Under the pieces are notes generated by a model. The model searched no databases, was not told the origin of the DNA, and saw only the letters and a program-made list of their open reading frames with translations. Position numbers and translations under genes: made by a program. DNA of 51,689 nucleotides from SAR86 cluster bacterium AG-422-P06 (GTDB taxonomy: Bacteria > Pseudomonadota > Gammaproteobacteria > Magnimaribacterales > TMED112), in contig QCMX01000004.1 of assembly GCA_003213455.1 (NCBI GenBank), forward strand, positions 1 to 51,689, read 5' to 3'. Positions 10,453 to 19,590 of the stretch are shown piece after piece. Numbering within the stretch: the stretch's first letter is position 1; each line of letters starts with the position of its first letter.

Positions 10453-10854
10453 ATGTTTTCGAGTAAAGATTATAAGGATCCCTTTTCCCACAAAAAGCTG
10501 AAAAACTCTGGCTTTCCAAGCCCTGCTAATGATTACGTAGAAAACCCTATTAATATTAATGACCTTTTAATAAAGAGAGCTAGTGCTACTTTCTTAATGA
10601 GGTTCAAAGGCAATGAAATGATTTTTTCTGGAATAAAAAATAATGCCATATTAATAATAGATAGAAGCCTTAAACCTGCAAATGGCAATATAGTAGTAGC
10701 CTCAATTAATGGTGAATTTCTTTGCAGAAAAATTCTCTTGGGAGCAAAAAAAGCTCTAGTTACCAATTGCCCAAACAATAAAATATTAGATATAGACAAA
10801 ATAATTAATTTTGAATTTCTTGGTGTTGTTACTTCCTCAATCAATAGGTACTAA
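10453..10854 (+). CDS. umuD: UmuD-like protein lacking the catalytic dyad
   Basis: 133 residues aligning along the whole of UmuD, the subunit that, once self-cleaved, forms polymerase V with UmuC. The cleavage-site region is kept (SGFPSPANDYVE; expected cut Ser19-Gly20), as is the fold (INDLLIKRASATFLMRF, NNAILIIDRS, NGEFLCRKIL, FEFLGVV). The nucleophile Ser (E. coli S60, GDSMI) is Glu55 in GNEMI and the general base Lys (E. coli K97) is Arg92. The codons GAA and AGA are clear. Self-cleavage should therefore fail. The start is set by the LexA box just upstream; the stop overlaps the umuC ATG. Confidence 0.88.
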   Translation: MFSSKDYKDPFSHKKLKNSGFPSPANDYVENPININDLLIKRASATFLMRFKGNEMIFSGIKNNAILIIDRSLKPANGNIVVASINGEFLCRKILLGAKKALVTNCPNNKILDIDKIINFEFLGVVTSSINRY

Positions 10855-12117
10855 TGTTTGCTTTAATTGACTGTAATAGCTTCTATGCCTCATGTGAAAA
10901 AATATTTAGACCAGATTTAAAGGATCGCCCTGTTGTAATTTTGAGCAATAATGATGGTTGTGTAATTGCAAGATCTTCAGAAGCTAAAAAAATGGGGGTC
11001 AGTATGACGCAGCCCTGGTATCAGATTAAAGATCAGTATTTATCTAAAGGAGGTATAGTCTTTTCATCTAATTATGAGTTTTATGCAGATATCTCCAATA
11101 GAGTTATGAATGTTCTATCTGATCTTTGTCCAGAAATTGATATATATAGTATAGATGAGGCATTTTTAGATCTAAGATCATTCAAAAAAAATATTGATCT
11201 AGTTAATTTCGCCTATGACTGCAAAAGAAAAATTAGAGAATGGGTTGGCGTCCCTGTAAGTATTGGCATAGCCCCGACCAAGACACTTGCTAAGCTTGCA
11301 AATAAAGTTGCTAAAGATGATCCAAGATTTGACGGGGTCGTTATTTTATCTGAGCCAAGAGTCATAAAACATTTTTTGAGATCTATGCCAGTTGAAAAGA
11401 TCTGGGGTATAGGCAAGAGACTAACTGCAAGACTTGAAAATATCGGAGTAAAAACCGCCCATGACCTAACACAAATAGATTCAAGGCTAATAGGAGATAA
11501 TTTTAATGTTGTGCTAGAAAGAACTGTTAGAGAATTAAAAGGCCAATCATGTATAACATTGCATGATTTTATGGAACCTAAAAAAACAAATAATGGTTAG
11601 CAGAAGTTTTGGGAGAAGTATAAGGACAAAAAACGTACTCAGTGAAGCAATTAGCTTCCACGCAAGCAGAGCTGCAGAAAAATTAAGGTATGAAAAACAG
11701 AAATGTAGATTAATAACTACCTTTATCAGATCAAATAGATTCAACACCAAGATCAAACAAATATATGCTTCCAGGTCGCTTGAATTAATTCATCCTACAG
11801 ACGATACAAGGACAATAATCAAGAGCGCAAATCGTATATTAGAAAAGATATATGCGAATGGTTACCAATATGCGAAAGCAGGTATATTGTTAAGTGATTT
11901 TACTGATAGCTATGGTTACCAAATGTCTCTCTTTGATAAAAAAAGGGATGAAAAAAGTGCATCAAAATTAATGGAAACCATCGACTACATTAATTTAATG
12001 GAAATAGCTAAAGTCGGGTTTGGAAATCAGGGTTATCAAAATACCTGGAAGATGAAAAGAGAAATAAAATCACAGAGATACACAACCAAAATTGATGAAA
12101 TTCCAATAATTAAGTAA
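10854..12117 (+). pseudogene. umuC: DNA polymerase V catalytic subunit, frameshifted
   Basis: Y-family translesion polymerase. The first part (10854-11600) holds the palm and fingers: DCNSFYASCE with the first metal Asp, NNDGCVIARS and SIDEAFLDL with the Asp-Glu pair, then the helix-hairpin-helix region KIWGIGKRL. It stops after DFMEPKKTNNG. The little-finger and C-terminal region continues in another frame (VSRSFGRSI, AAEKLRYEKQ, LIHPTDDTR, QNTWKMKRE, SQRYTT) to 12117. The break is A7 at 11580-11586; deleting one A joins them into a normal-length protein of about 420 residues. Same lesion type as lpxH. If real, the truncated form keeps catalytic residues but loses the little finger. Confidence 0.9.
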
Positions 12118-12568
12118 AAAAACTAGGTTGGATATATCTTTGATAATGCGCTAGAGACAATTCATAGAATTCTTTATTAATGTCATCTTTTAATTGGGAC
12201 AATGATATATCAATAAAAGCTTCTCTAACATTCAAACTAAATTCTTTTAAATTAAGGTTTTCTGTATCTAATGATCTAAAAAGGTCAAAGACCCAGCAAA
12301 TAGGTTGGAGGTCTTGATTAAACCTAACTTTTGCTTCAAGAAGTGCTTCCTTAAATTTCTCAGAGTCTTTTACATGAAATTTTTCTTCAAGCACAGTAAT
12401 TTTAAATTTTTCTAGTCTGCGGTTAATTATGCTTTTTTCAGAATCTGTATATTCAATCCATGATGTAATTTCATGTCTAAATCTTCTGCACCCTCTGCAA
12501 ATGTCATCTCCATAGGTTGTAGAGCATACTCCTATGCAGGGTGTTCTTTTTATTAGTTTGTCTGCCAT
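12110..12568 (-). CDS. DUF1289 family protein
   Basis: 152 residues. The N-terminus PCIGVCSTTYGDDICRGCRR is the DUF1289 cysteine cluster, which probably binds a metal or Fe-S centre, followed by RFRHEITSW and a longer helical C-terminal part of unknown role (residues 60-152). Many family members are under 100 residues, so the tail is an extension. It overlaps umuC convergently by 8 bases and is divergent from acnB across 64 bases. Confidence 0.8.
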   Translation of the reverse strand: MADKLIKRTPCIGVCSTTYGDDICRGCRRFRHEITSWIEYTDSEKSIINRRLEKFKITVLEEKFHVKDSEKFKEALLEAKVRFNQDLQPICWVFDLFRSLDTENLNLKEFSLNVREAFIDISLSQLKDDINKEFYELSLAHYQRYIQPSFFT

Positions 12569-12632
12569 AAAAAATTCTCTACCTTTATATTTAGAGTACT
12601 TAGATGTAAAATCTAGATCAAATTTTTAGGTT

Positions 12633-15212
12633 ATGTTGGAAGGGTATTATAAAGAGAAGGAAAATAGAAGAGAGGAAGGTCTTCCTCCTCTACCATTGAA
12701 TGCAGAACAGGTGCAATCAATAGCGGATATCTTTGAAAAAGGACAAGGAAATCAAGAACTCCTCAATCTCTTAGAGAATGAAGTGCCCCCTGGTGTTGAT
12801 GAGGCCGCGTATGTTAAGGCAGCTTTTTTAAAAGACCTTGCCCTAGAAAAAATTACAACGGAATTAATCTCACCAAAAAAATCAATTCAAATGTTAGGAA
12901 CTATGCTGGGAGGTTACTCAGTAGAGGCCTTAGTAGAAGTCCTAAAATCTGGAAAACATGGTTCAAATGTTGTTTCTGCTCTTAGGAATACAATTCTTGT
13001 TTACGATTCCTTCAATGAAATCTTTGATTTAAAAGATAGTAATGAATATGCAAATGAAATTATTCAATCCTGGGCAAATGCAGAATGGTTCATAAATAAA
13101 CCAGAAGTTGAAAAAGAAATTCCTTTAACAGTATATAAAGTAAGTGGTGAAACAAATACTGATGATTTTTCTCCTGCTAAAGAAGCATGGTCAAGGCCAG
13201 ATATACCTCTCCATGCTCAAGCATTTCTTAAATGGTCAGAAAATATTAGTGATCCACTAGAAAAATTAACTGATCTTAAAAAAGATAATTCAAAACTAGC
13301 TTTCGTAGGAGATGTAGTTGGTACTGGTTCTTCAAGAAAATCAGCAGCTAATTCAGTTCTATGGCATATGGGTGATGAGATACCATATGTGCCTGCTAAA
13401 AAAACAGGTGGTTTTTGCTTTGGTAACAAAATTGCACCAATTTTCTACAATACGCTACAAGATTCCGGTGCATTTCCAATAGAGTTGGATGTTGATGCCC
13501 TCACCCATGGTAGAAAAATAATATTAAAACCTTATGAAGGTTTAATTCTAGATGCAGAGAGCAATGATGAGATCGCTCAATTTGAATTAAAAAGTAATGT
13601 AATTTTTGATGAAGTTAGAGCTGGCGGAAGGATCAACCTCATTATTGGTAGACAACTCACAGATAAGACGAGAGAAAAATTAGGCTTAGAAACTTCAGAT
13701 GTTTTTCAAAGATATGGTGAAAATGAGAAAAATGAGAAAGGCTACACCCTTGCACAAAAAATGGTTGGCAAAGCATGTGGGATGCAAGGAGTAAGAGCTG
13801 GCCAATACTGTGAACCAAGAATGACAACTGTTGGCTCACAAGATACAACTGGCCCAATGACAAGAGATGAACTAAAAGAATTGGCTTGTTTGGGTTTTTC
13901 TTCAGATTTAGTAATGCAATCATTTTGTCATACAGCTGCATACCCAAAACCAGTAGATGAAGTCACTCATAGAACTCTGCCTGATTTTTTTATAAATCGA
14001 GGTGGTGTTTCTTTAAGGCCTGGGGATGGAATCATTCATTCATGGCTAAATAGAATGCTCTTGCCTGATACAGTTGGCACAGGAGGTGATAGTCATACAA
14101 GATTTCCTATTGGCATAAGTTTTCCAGCAGGTTCTGGTATGGTTGCTTTTGCGGCAACACTTGGAGTGATGCCGTTAGAGATGCCTGAAAGTGTTCTAGT
14201 CAGATTTTCGGGTAAATTAAAACCAGGTATTACGATAAGAGATTTAGTGCATGCAATTCCTTATTATGCTATGAAGAATGGACTGCTAACACTTGATAAA
14301 AAGAATAAGGAAAATATTTTTTCAGGAAGATGTTTAGAGATAGAGGGTTTACCAGACCTGAAAATTGAGCAAGCATTTGAGCTATCTGATGCTTCAGCTG
14401 AAAGATCTGCATCAGGTTGTACAGTAAAACTTAATAAAGAGCCAATAATTGAATACCTTAAATCTAATATCACTTTATTAAGATGGATGATCTCAGATGG
14501 TTATCATGATCCAAAGACACTTGAGAGAAGAGCAAGAGAAATGGAAGAATGGATAAAAAATCCAGAGCTAATGGAAGCAGATAGTGATGCTGAATATGCA
14601 GCAATAATAGATATACCATTGGATGAAATAACAGAACCACTACTATGCTGCCCAAATGACCCTGATGATGTGAAGACTTTATCTGAGGTAGCTGGAGATA
14701 AAGTACATGAAACATTTATAGGTTCTTGTATGACTAATATTGGTCATTTCCGTGCAGCTGGAAAACTCTTAGATAAATATGGCGAATCTAATACAAGACT
14801 TTGGGTAGTGCCTCCGACACGAATGGATGAGTATCAACTTAAACAAGAAGGCTACTATGAAATATACGAAAAATCTAAAGCAAGGGTAGAGATACCTGGC
14901 TGCTCATTATGCATGGGTAATCAAGCCCGGGCTGCAGATAATACAACTATGGTCTCGACCTCTACAAGAAATTTTCCAAATAGAATGGGGGATGGCTGCA
15001 ATGTTTACCTAGCTTCGTCAGAAGTAACTGCTATATCTTCATTACTAGGCCGAATACCAAATCATGAAGAATATAAAGAATATATGACAGACCTCAACAC
15101 CATGTCAGATGATGTCTTTAGATACATGAATTTTAATGAAATTGAAGAATATCTAAAAAAGGTAAGAGATATGGATATATCTCATTTAGATATAGAAGAA
15201 ATTAAAAGCTAA
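12633..15212 (+). CDS. acnB: Aconitate hydratase B / 2-methylaconitate hydratase
   Basis: 859 residues, co-linear with E. coli AcnB (865). It interconverts citrate and isocitrate; AcnB also hydrates 2-methyl-cis-aconitate in the methylcitrate cycle. Seen: HEAT-like N-terminus ending at GVDEAAYVKAAFL, the swivel domain (GETNTDDFSPA, VGTGSSRKSAANSVLW), and the catalytic domains (GSQDTTGPMTRDEL, GGDSHTRFPIGISF). The three [4Fe-4S] cysteines are in IGSCMTNIGHF and PGCSLCMGN. With prpC and prpD 5-10 kb away it could complete propionate-derived methylcitrate chemistry. Its stop is one base from the convergent purF stop. Confidence 0.97.
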   Translation: MLEGYYKEKENRREEGLPPLPLNAEQVQSIADIFEKGQGNQELLNLLENEVPPGVDEAAYVKAAFLKDLALEKITTELISPKKSIQMLGTMLGGYSVEALVEVLKSGKHGSNVVSALRNTILVYDSFNEIFDLKDSNEYANEIIQSWANAEWFINKPEVEKEIPLTVYKVSGETNTDDFSPAKEAWSRPDIPLHAQAFLKWSENISDPLEKLTDLKKDNSKLAFVGDVVGTGSSRKSAANSVLWHMGDEIPYVPAKKTGGFCFGNKIAPIFYNTLQDSGAFPIELDVDALTHGRKIILKPYEGLILDAESNDEIAQFELKSNVIFDEVRAGGRINLIIGRQLTDKTREKLGLETSDVFQRYGENEKNEKGYTLAQKMVGKACGMQGVRAGQYCEPRMTTVGSQDTTGPMTRDELKELACLGFSSDLVMQSFCHTAAYPKPVDEVTHRTLPDFFINRGGVSLRPGDGIIHSWLNRMLLPDTVGTGGDSHTRFPIGISFPAGSGMVAFAATLGVMPLEMPESVLVRFSGKLKPGITIRDLVHAIPYYAMKNGLLTLDKKNKENIFSGRCLEIEGLPDLKIEQAFELSDASAERSASGCTVKLNKEPIIEYLKSNITLLRWMISDGYHDPKTLERRAREMEEWIKNPELMEADSDAEYAAIIDIPLDEITEPLLCCPNDPDDVKTLSEVAGDKVHETFIGSCMTNIGHFRAAGKLLDKYGESNTRLWVVPPTRMDEYQLKQEGYYEIYEKSKARVEIPGCSLCMGNQARAADNTTMVSTSTRNFPNRMGDGCNVYLASSEVTAISSLLGRIPNHEEYKEYMTDLNTMSDDVFRYMNFNEIEEYLKKVRDMDISHLDIEEIKS

Positions 15213-15213
15213 G

Positions 15214-16662
15214 CTATCCTCTTTTAAACTCAAGCCTATCTAAGTAATCTGAAGAAATATCAGTTGGATATTCACCATTAAATATTGATTTTTCAACATC
15301 ATTTAACTCAGGATTAAGTTCTAAGACAGATTGCACAAGATCTTCTAGTGATTGGTAAACCAAATTATCGCAACCCAAGAAATCTCTAATCTCATTATTT
15401 GATCTGGAGCTAGCAATTAAGTCTTTTTTAGCCGCCATATCAATTCCATAAACATTCGGATAACGAACTTCTGCAGCTGCTGAAGCTACTGAGACTTTTT
15501 TGGCACCTGCTTTATAACACATTGCTACAATTTCTTTCATAGTTGTTCCTCTAACAATAGAATCATCTATCAGAAGAACTTTTTTATCTTTAAATTCATC
15601 ATTAATAGGATTAAGTTTTCTTCTTACTGAAGCTTTTCTTAGCTTTTGCTCTGGCATTATGAAAGTTCTGCCAACATACCTGTTTTTCACAAAACCATAA
15701 GCTAAATCTTTATTGAGTGTTCTGGCTACTTGTGTCCCACTTGTAATTGAGCTTTCAGGAATTGGTATTACGACATCAATATCTTCATCGGGTATCTCTG
15801 CTTTAATTTTTTCAGCTAATTTCTTACCCATAAGCTGTCTTGATTGATAAACGCTTACCCCATCTATGATTGAATCAGGTCTTGCAAAATAAACATACTC
15901 AAAAAGACATGGATTTGGAGAAGCATCATCAGCACAAAGTCTTGAATAAAGTTCTCCATCAAATGAAATAAAAATAGCCTCTCCTGGCTTTATATCTCTT
16001 TCTAATTCATAACTGGATGAGGCAAAAGCACAACTTTCAGAGGAAACCATATAATCTTTTCCTCCTTCACTATTCTTTCTTGAACCTAAAGCCATAGGCC
16101 TTATGCCAAGCTTATCCCTAAATGCTAGAAGACCATAGTCTGTGATAATTGAAACTACGTTAATACTTCCCTCACACCTTTTAAACGTGCTTTCTACTGC
16201 ATCAAAAAATGTATCTGGACTAGGTTCATTTGCACCTCGCTTTGAAATTTCATGGGCCAAAATATTTAATAAAACCTCAGAATCTGAATCCGTAGAAATA
16301 TGTCTTAAATCACTATGAAATAATTCATCAGAAAGCTCAGCTGTATTTGATAAGTTTCCGTTATGGGCCAGAGAGATACCATAGGGAGAATTCACATACA
16401 TTGGTTGAGCATATTCTTTAGAGTTACCACCTGCCGTTGGGTATCTTACATGGCCTATCCCATAATTTCCTTGCAGTCTGTCAAAATGCTGTTGATTGAA
16501 AACTTCATTTACAAGTCCTTTGGATTTTCTTGAGTGTAGTTTTCCATTCTCACAAATGGTAATGCCAGCAGCATCTTGCCCTCTATGCTGCAACATAATT
16601 AAAGAGTCATATAATTCTGTAAAACAGTTATCTTTTTGTACTATTCCAACAATTCCGCACAT
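15214..16662 (-). CDS. purF: Amidophosphoribosyltransferase
   Basis: 482 residues. It catalyses the committed step of purine synthesis: PRPP plus glutamine to phosphoribosylamine. The mature N-terminal nucleophile is Cys2 (MCGIVGIV). The N-terminal Ntn glutaminase includes GHVRYPTAGG and SLAHNGNLSN. The C-terminal phosphoribosyltransferase domain has the PRPP loop VLLIDDSIVRGTT. As in E. coli it follows cvpA; the overlap is a single base (TAATG), so translation is probably coupled. Confidence 0.97.
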   Translation of the reverse strand: MCGIVGIVQKDNCFTELYDSLIMLQHRGQDAAGITICENGKLHSRKSKGLVNEVFNQQHFDRLQGNYGIGHVRYPTAGGNSKEYAQPMYVNSPYGISLAHNGNLSNTAELSDELFHSDLRHISTDSDSEVLLNILAHEISKRGANEPSPDTFFDAVESTFKRCEGSINVVSIITDYGLLAFRDKLGIRPMALGSRKNSEGGKDYMVSSESCAFASSSYELERDIKPGEAIFISFDGELYSRLCADDASPNPCLFEYVYFARPDSIIDGVSVYQSRQLMGKKLAEKIKAEIPDEDIDVVIPIPESSITSGTQVARTLNKDLAYGFVKNRYVGRTFIMPEQKLRKASVRRKLNPINDEFKDKKVLLIDDSIVRGTTMKEIVAMCYKAGAKKVSVASAAAEVRYPNVYGIDMAAKKDLIASSRSNNEIRDFLGCDNLVYQSLEDLVQSVLELNPELNDVEKSIFNGEYPTDISSDYLDRLEFKRG

Positions 16663-17126
16663 TAGCTCAATAGGTAAATAAATATATTTTCAAAATAAGA
16701 AAGAATGATATTAACAACAAAAGAATTTTTTACCAAAGTAGCGTCAGTAAAATTTGGAAAAAGCTGCAACATAAAAAATATTAATAACAGAAAACGCACT
16801 ATTGCGATTAAGCAGCCTAAAACTATATTCGGCATCCCTTTAAACTTTGGTATGTAGAGTCCTGTAAAAAAATTTACAAAAGGAAGCCCTGCACAGGCAA
16901 AGAGCCCAAGAAAGACATTATAAATTGACTGAGCATAATCAAACCCTTCATCATCAAAATAATCATAGACTGTTTTAAGATTGTTGAGTGTTAGATAACA
17001 ATAGGTAAATAGTATTGATATAAAAACTAATTCCTTTAGAAAACCATTATTCTTTACACGAAAGAAAAGTAAAATTAGGCCTGTAAATAGAAGCAAATCA
17101 AGGATACTAAAATTTAAATTTTCCAT
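16662..17126 (-). CDS. cvpA: CvpA family membrane protein
   Basis: 154 residues with four predicted hydrophobic segments (about 10-22, 32-47, 85-105, 107-125). Position directly before purF and the pattern NFSILDLLLF match CvpA, an inner-membrane protein needed for colicin V production and envelope stress tolerance in E. coli. Its biochemical role is unsettled. It overlaps the SPOR-domain gene upstream by 13 bases. Confidence 0.8.
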   Translation of the reverse strand: MENLNFSILDLLLFTGLILLFFRVKNNGFLKELVFISILFTYCYLTLNNLKTVYDYFDDEGFDYAQSIYNVFLGLFACAGLPFVNFFTGLYIPKFKGMPNIVLGCLIAIVRFLLLIFFMLQLFPNFTDATLVKNSFVVNIILSYFENIFIYLLS

Positions 17127-17572
17127 CTCTCAATTGTTCCTAATTCTTGGTCAAACCTTTCCTGTAAGTACTGCTTTGCCAGCTCTAGTTGTGATTTATC
17201 TATGTAAGGGCCTATCAAAATATATTCATCATTATTAATTGAGATAAAACTATTCTTTAAAAGCTCATTTTTAAATTCCTCAACCGGAATATCAATTAAA
17301 TCTTTTTCTAATTTCAGCACCCATGAAATAGGAGTGCCATCGTAATTAATATTAATATCGTTAGAGGATTCTTGTAAATTTGCATCATTGAATAACTCTT
17401 CAAGTGATGCTCTCTCTACAGCTAACAACTCTACTTCTTTTGAATAACTCTCAATCTTTAGGTCAGAATCATCAGAATTTATAAAAACAAAAACATTGTA
17501 ACTAATGAAAATTGTATAAATTATTGTAAGAATAATTACTATTCCAAGAAGATACTTAACTAGTTCTCTCAT
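17114..17572 (-). CDS. dedD: DedD-like SPOR-domain protein
   Basis: 152 residues: one N-terminal membrane helix (about 7-31), a short acidic periplasmic linker, and a C-terminal SPOR-like domain (about 83-152) with WVLKLEKDL and the YILIGPYIDKSQLELAKQYL signature. SPOR domains bind denuded septal peptidoglycan, and DedD sits between accD and cvpA in E. coli, exactly as here, though folC is missing from the interval. The linker is much shorter than usual. Assignment rests on position plus the SPOR pattern. Confidence 0.72.
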   Translation of the reverse strand: MRELVKYLLGIVIILTIIYTIFISYNVFVFINSDDSDLKIESYSKEVELLAVERASLEELFNDANLQESSNDININYDGTPISWVLKLEKDLIDIPVEEFKNELLKNSFISINNDEYILIGPYIDKSQLELAKQYLQERFDQELGTIERWKI

Positions 17573-18433
17573 TTATTGCAGCATGGTTAGTATTTTGTCG
17601 ACAAATTCTCTGAAATTTTTTCGATCAATAATTTTGTCTACAAAACCATTTTCTAGTTGCTTTTCAGCAGTTTGAAAATCTTTAGGAAGATCTTCTTTTA
17701 CTGTGTCTTGAATTACTCTTTTACCAGAGAAACCAATTCTTGCCTTTGGTTCAGCCAGTATCAAATCTCCAAGCATAGCAAGGCTAGCAGTAACTCCACC
17801 ATAACAAGGATCAACCAGAACAGAGATAAAAGGCAATTTTTTGTTCTTTAATTTTTTTACGGCTGCAGCCGTCTTACCCATTTGGAAAAGAGATATCATA
17901 GATTCCTGCATCCTCGCTCCACCACTTGTTGAGAAAACTATGAGTGGGCAGCCATGATCAACAGCATAATCAACAGCAGCAGTAAACCTTTTTCCAACTA
18001 CGGCTCCCATTGATCCGCCTAAGAAATCGAATTCAAATATTGCACATACAACTTCTTTGCCTTTAATTAATCCTGTTCCAATAGACAAAGCTTCATCAGA
18101 TTCAGTCTTATTTTGTGCTTCTTGGAATCTATCTTTGTATTTCTTGGTATCTTTAAATTGCAAGTAGTCATTGAAGACTTCATTTTTATTAAGATCCTTA
18201 TAAGATCCTTTATCAAAGGTAATCTCTATACGTTCTTTTACATTAATCTTGAAATGGTGATCACATTTAGAGCAAACATATGAGTTCTTTTGTAACTCTG
18301 GAATATATAAAATTGAACCGCATTTATCACAAGATTTCCAAAGACCTTCAGGTATTTTGCTGTCCTTTTCTCCACCGAATGTCTCGGTCAGATTTTTTTT
18401 CATCGTAGGAATGAAATCTTTAATCCAATTCAT
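17573..18433 (-). CDS. accD: Acetyl-CoA carboxylase carboxyltransferase beta subunit
   Basis: 286 residues. With AccA it moves CO2 from carboxybiotin to acetyl-CoA, giving malonyl-CoA for fatty-acid synthesis. It has the N-terminal four-cysteine zinc ribbon (CDKCGSILY and CSKCDHHF) and the crotonase-like core with STSGGARMQESMISLFQM, GGVTASLAMLGD and GFSGKRVIQDT. The start ATG gives the canonical opening helix before the zinc ribbon. It overlaps truA by 14 bases and is one base from the SPOR gene. Confidence 0.97.
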   Translation of the reverse strand: MNWIKDFIPTMKKNLTETFGGEKDSKIPEGLWKSCDKCGSILYIPELQKNSYVCSKCDHHFKINVKERIEITFDKGSYKDLNKNEVFNDYLQFKDTKKYKDRFQEAQNKTESDEALSIGTGLIKGKEVVCAIFEFDFLGGSMGAVVGKRFTAAVDYAVDHGCPLIVFSTSGGARMQESMISLFQMGKTAAAVKKLKNKKLPFISVLVDPCYGGVTASLAMLGDLILAEPKARIGFSGKRVIQDTVKEDLPKDFQTAEKQLENGFVDKIIDRKNFREFVDKILTMLQ

Positions 18434-19208
18434 TTAACAAAGCCTCTTTTGAGTAATCAAGCTCATTATACTCTGGTCCAAGAAAATATAAGCCATTTGC
18501 TGATATTGTTTTTCCTGCATTTGTTCTTTTCTTCAATTTAATAATCTCTTTAAATTGGGAGATATTCATTTTTCCCATCCCAATATTAATTAATGTTCCT
18601 GTAATAATTCTGACCATATTCAACATAAATGCGTTCCCCTTAATGTTAAAAAATATAAAGTTTCCTTTCTTTGATACTTCTGCCTCAAAAATTTCTCTAA
18701 TAGGTGTCTTGGACTGACAGCCTGACGCTCTGAAAGCAGAAAAGTCTTTTTCTCCCAAGAGGTGTTGAGCTGCTCTATGCATCTTTTCAACATTTAAGAG
18801 CTTCTTTACCCATAAACAATTATGTGATCCTATTGCAGGTGGTGTTTTAGAATTTTTAATAACGTATACATAACTTCTCGAATTAGCACTGAATCTTGCA
18901 TGCATATCTGGATCAACTTTGAAGAAGTTTTTTACAGCAATATCTGCTGGCAGATATGAATTTACCCCTTTCACCCATGAATCAATATTTCTTTTTGATT
19001 TAGTATCAAAATGAATGAACTGATTTAATGCATGCACGCCAGCATCAGTCCTTCCACTACAGATAGTAGACACTTTATGATTTGCTACTTTTGATAGGGC
19101 TTTGTCAATGTGGTGTTGAATAGTTTTTTTTGTGTTCGTTTGCTTTTGAAACCCATGATAATCAGTTCCATCGTATTCAATTTGGACAAAATATCTAATC
19201 ATTATCAA
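18420..19208 (-). CDS. truA: tRNA pseudouridine(38-40) synthase
   Basis: 262 residues. TruA converts U38-U40 in the anticodon arm to pseudouridine. The catalytic Asp is in SGRTDAGVHALNQ; YDGTDYHGFQKQ near the start and FRASGCQSKTPIR are family signatures. A second in-frame ATG two codons on (19202) gives [12 protein letters not shown] and is equally likely as the start. Placement between fimV and accD follows the Pseudomonas order. Confidence 0.96.
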   Translation of the reverse strand: MIMIRYFVQIEYDGTDYHGFQKQTNTKKTIQHHIDKALSKVANHKVSTICSGRTDAGVHALNQFIHFDTKSKRNIDSWVKGVNSYLPADIAVKNFFKVDPDMHARFSANSRSYVYVIKNSKTPPAIGSHNCLWVKKLLNVEKMHRAAQHLLGEKDFSAFRASGCQSKTPIREIFEAEVSKKGNFIFFNIKGNAFMLNMVRIITGTLINIGMGKMNISQFKEIIKLKKRTNAGKTISANGLYFLGPEYNELDYSKEALLNELD

Positions 19209-19590
19209 TCTGTTTTTTTAATTTGCTAAGCTCACTTTTTTCAAACTTAGTTAAAGAATTATTTTCCAACCTCTGGAGTATTTTTTTTGCTAAATTACTC
19301 TTGCCCATATTCATGTAAGCAGTTGCTAAATCTATTTTTTGGATTACTGAATTTGATCCAATATCTTTTAATCCTGTTACATTGTCAGGCAAGTCTTGAT
19401 CTTTAACTTCATCTTTTGGTTTTAAAAAATCAATTATTAAACCAAGAATAAATAAAAAAATGATTGCACTAATTAAATAAATTTCGTTATTTGTGAATTC
19501 GAGATCAAATTTGAGGGATAAGAAATTAGATGGATTTTTTAAAATCTCTAAAAATTCTGAAGAATCAATCCTTAAAATTTCTTTCAACAT
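19195..19590 (-). CDS. Miniature FimV-like protein (membrane helix plus FimV C-terminal motif)
   Basis: 131 residues: a short N-terminal part, one membrane helix (about 37-55), a charged linker and a C-terminal helical motif [20 protein letters not shown] that matches the conserved FimV C-terminus, a TPR-like repeat. FimV proteins in Pseudomonas exceed 900 residues, carry a periplasmic LysM domain and sit directly upstream of truA, as this gene does. Here the LysM part and long acidic repeats are gone. Role in polar assembly cannot be assumed. It overlaps aroC by 26 bases and truA by 14. Confidence 0.65.
   Translation of the reverse strand: MLKEILRIDSSEFLEILKNPSNFLSLKFDLEFTNNEIYLISAIIFLFILGLIIDFLKPKDEVKDQDLPDNVTGLKDIGSNSVIQKIDLATAYMNMGKSNLAKKILQRLENNSLTKFEKSELSKLKKQIDND

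Noticed and set aside
10533-10844. Minus-strand 103-residue frame across umuD
   Set aside because: Fully antisense to a recognised gene and without family features.
9884-11586. Programmed -1 frameshifting at dnaX-like slippery heptamers
   Set aside because: Both cases need a +1 shift (skip one A), not -1, and no stimulatory stem-loop or internal Shine-Dalgarno was evident. Slippage remains possible but is not claimed as programmed.
11563-12117. Independent small gene after umuC
   Set aside because: It reads as the little finger and C-terminal part of UmuC and joins the upstream frame when one A is removed.
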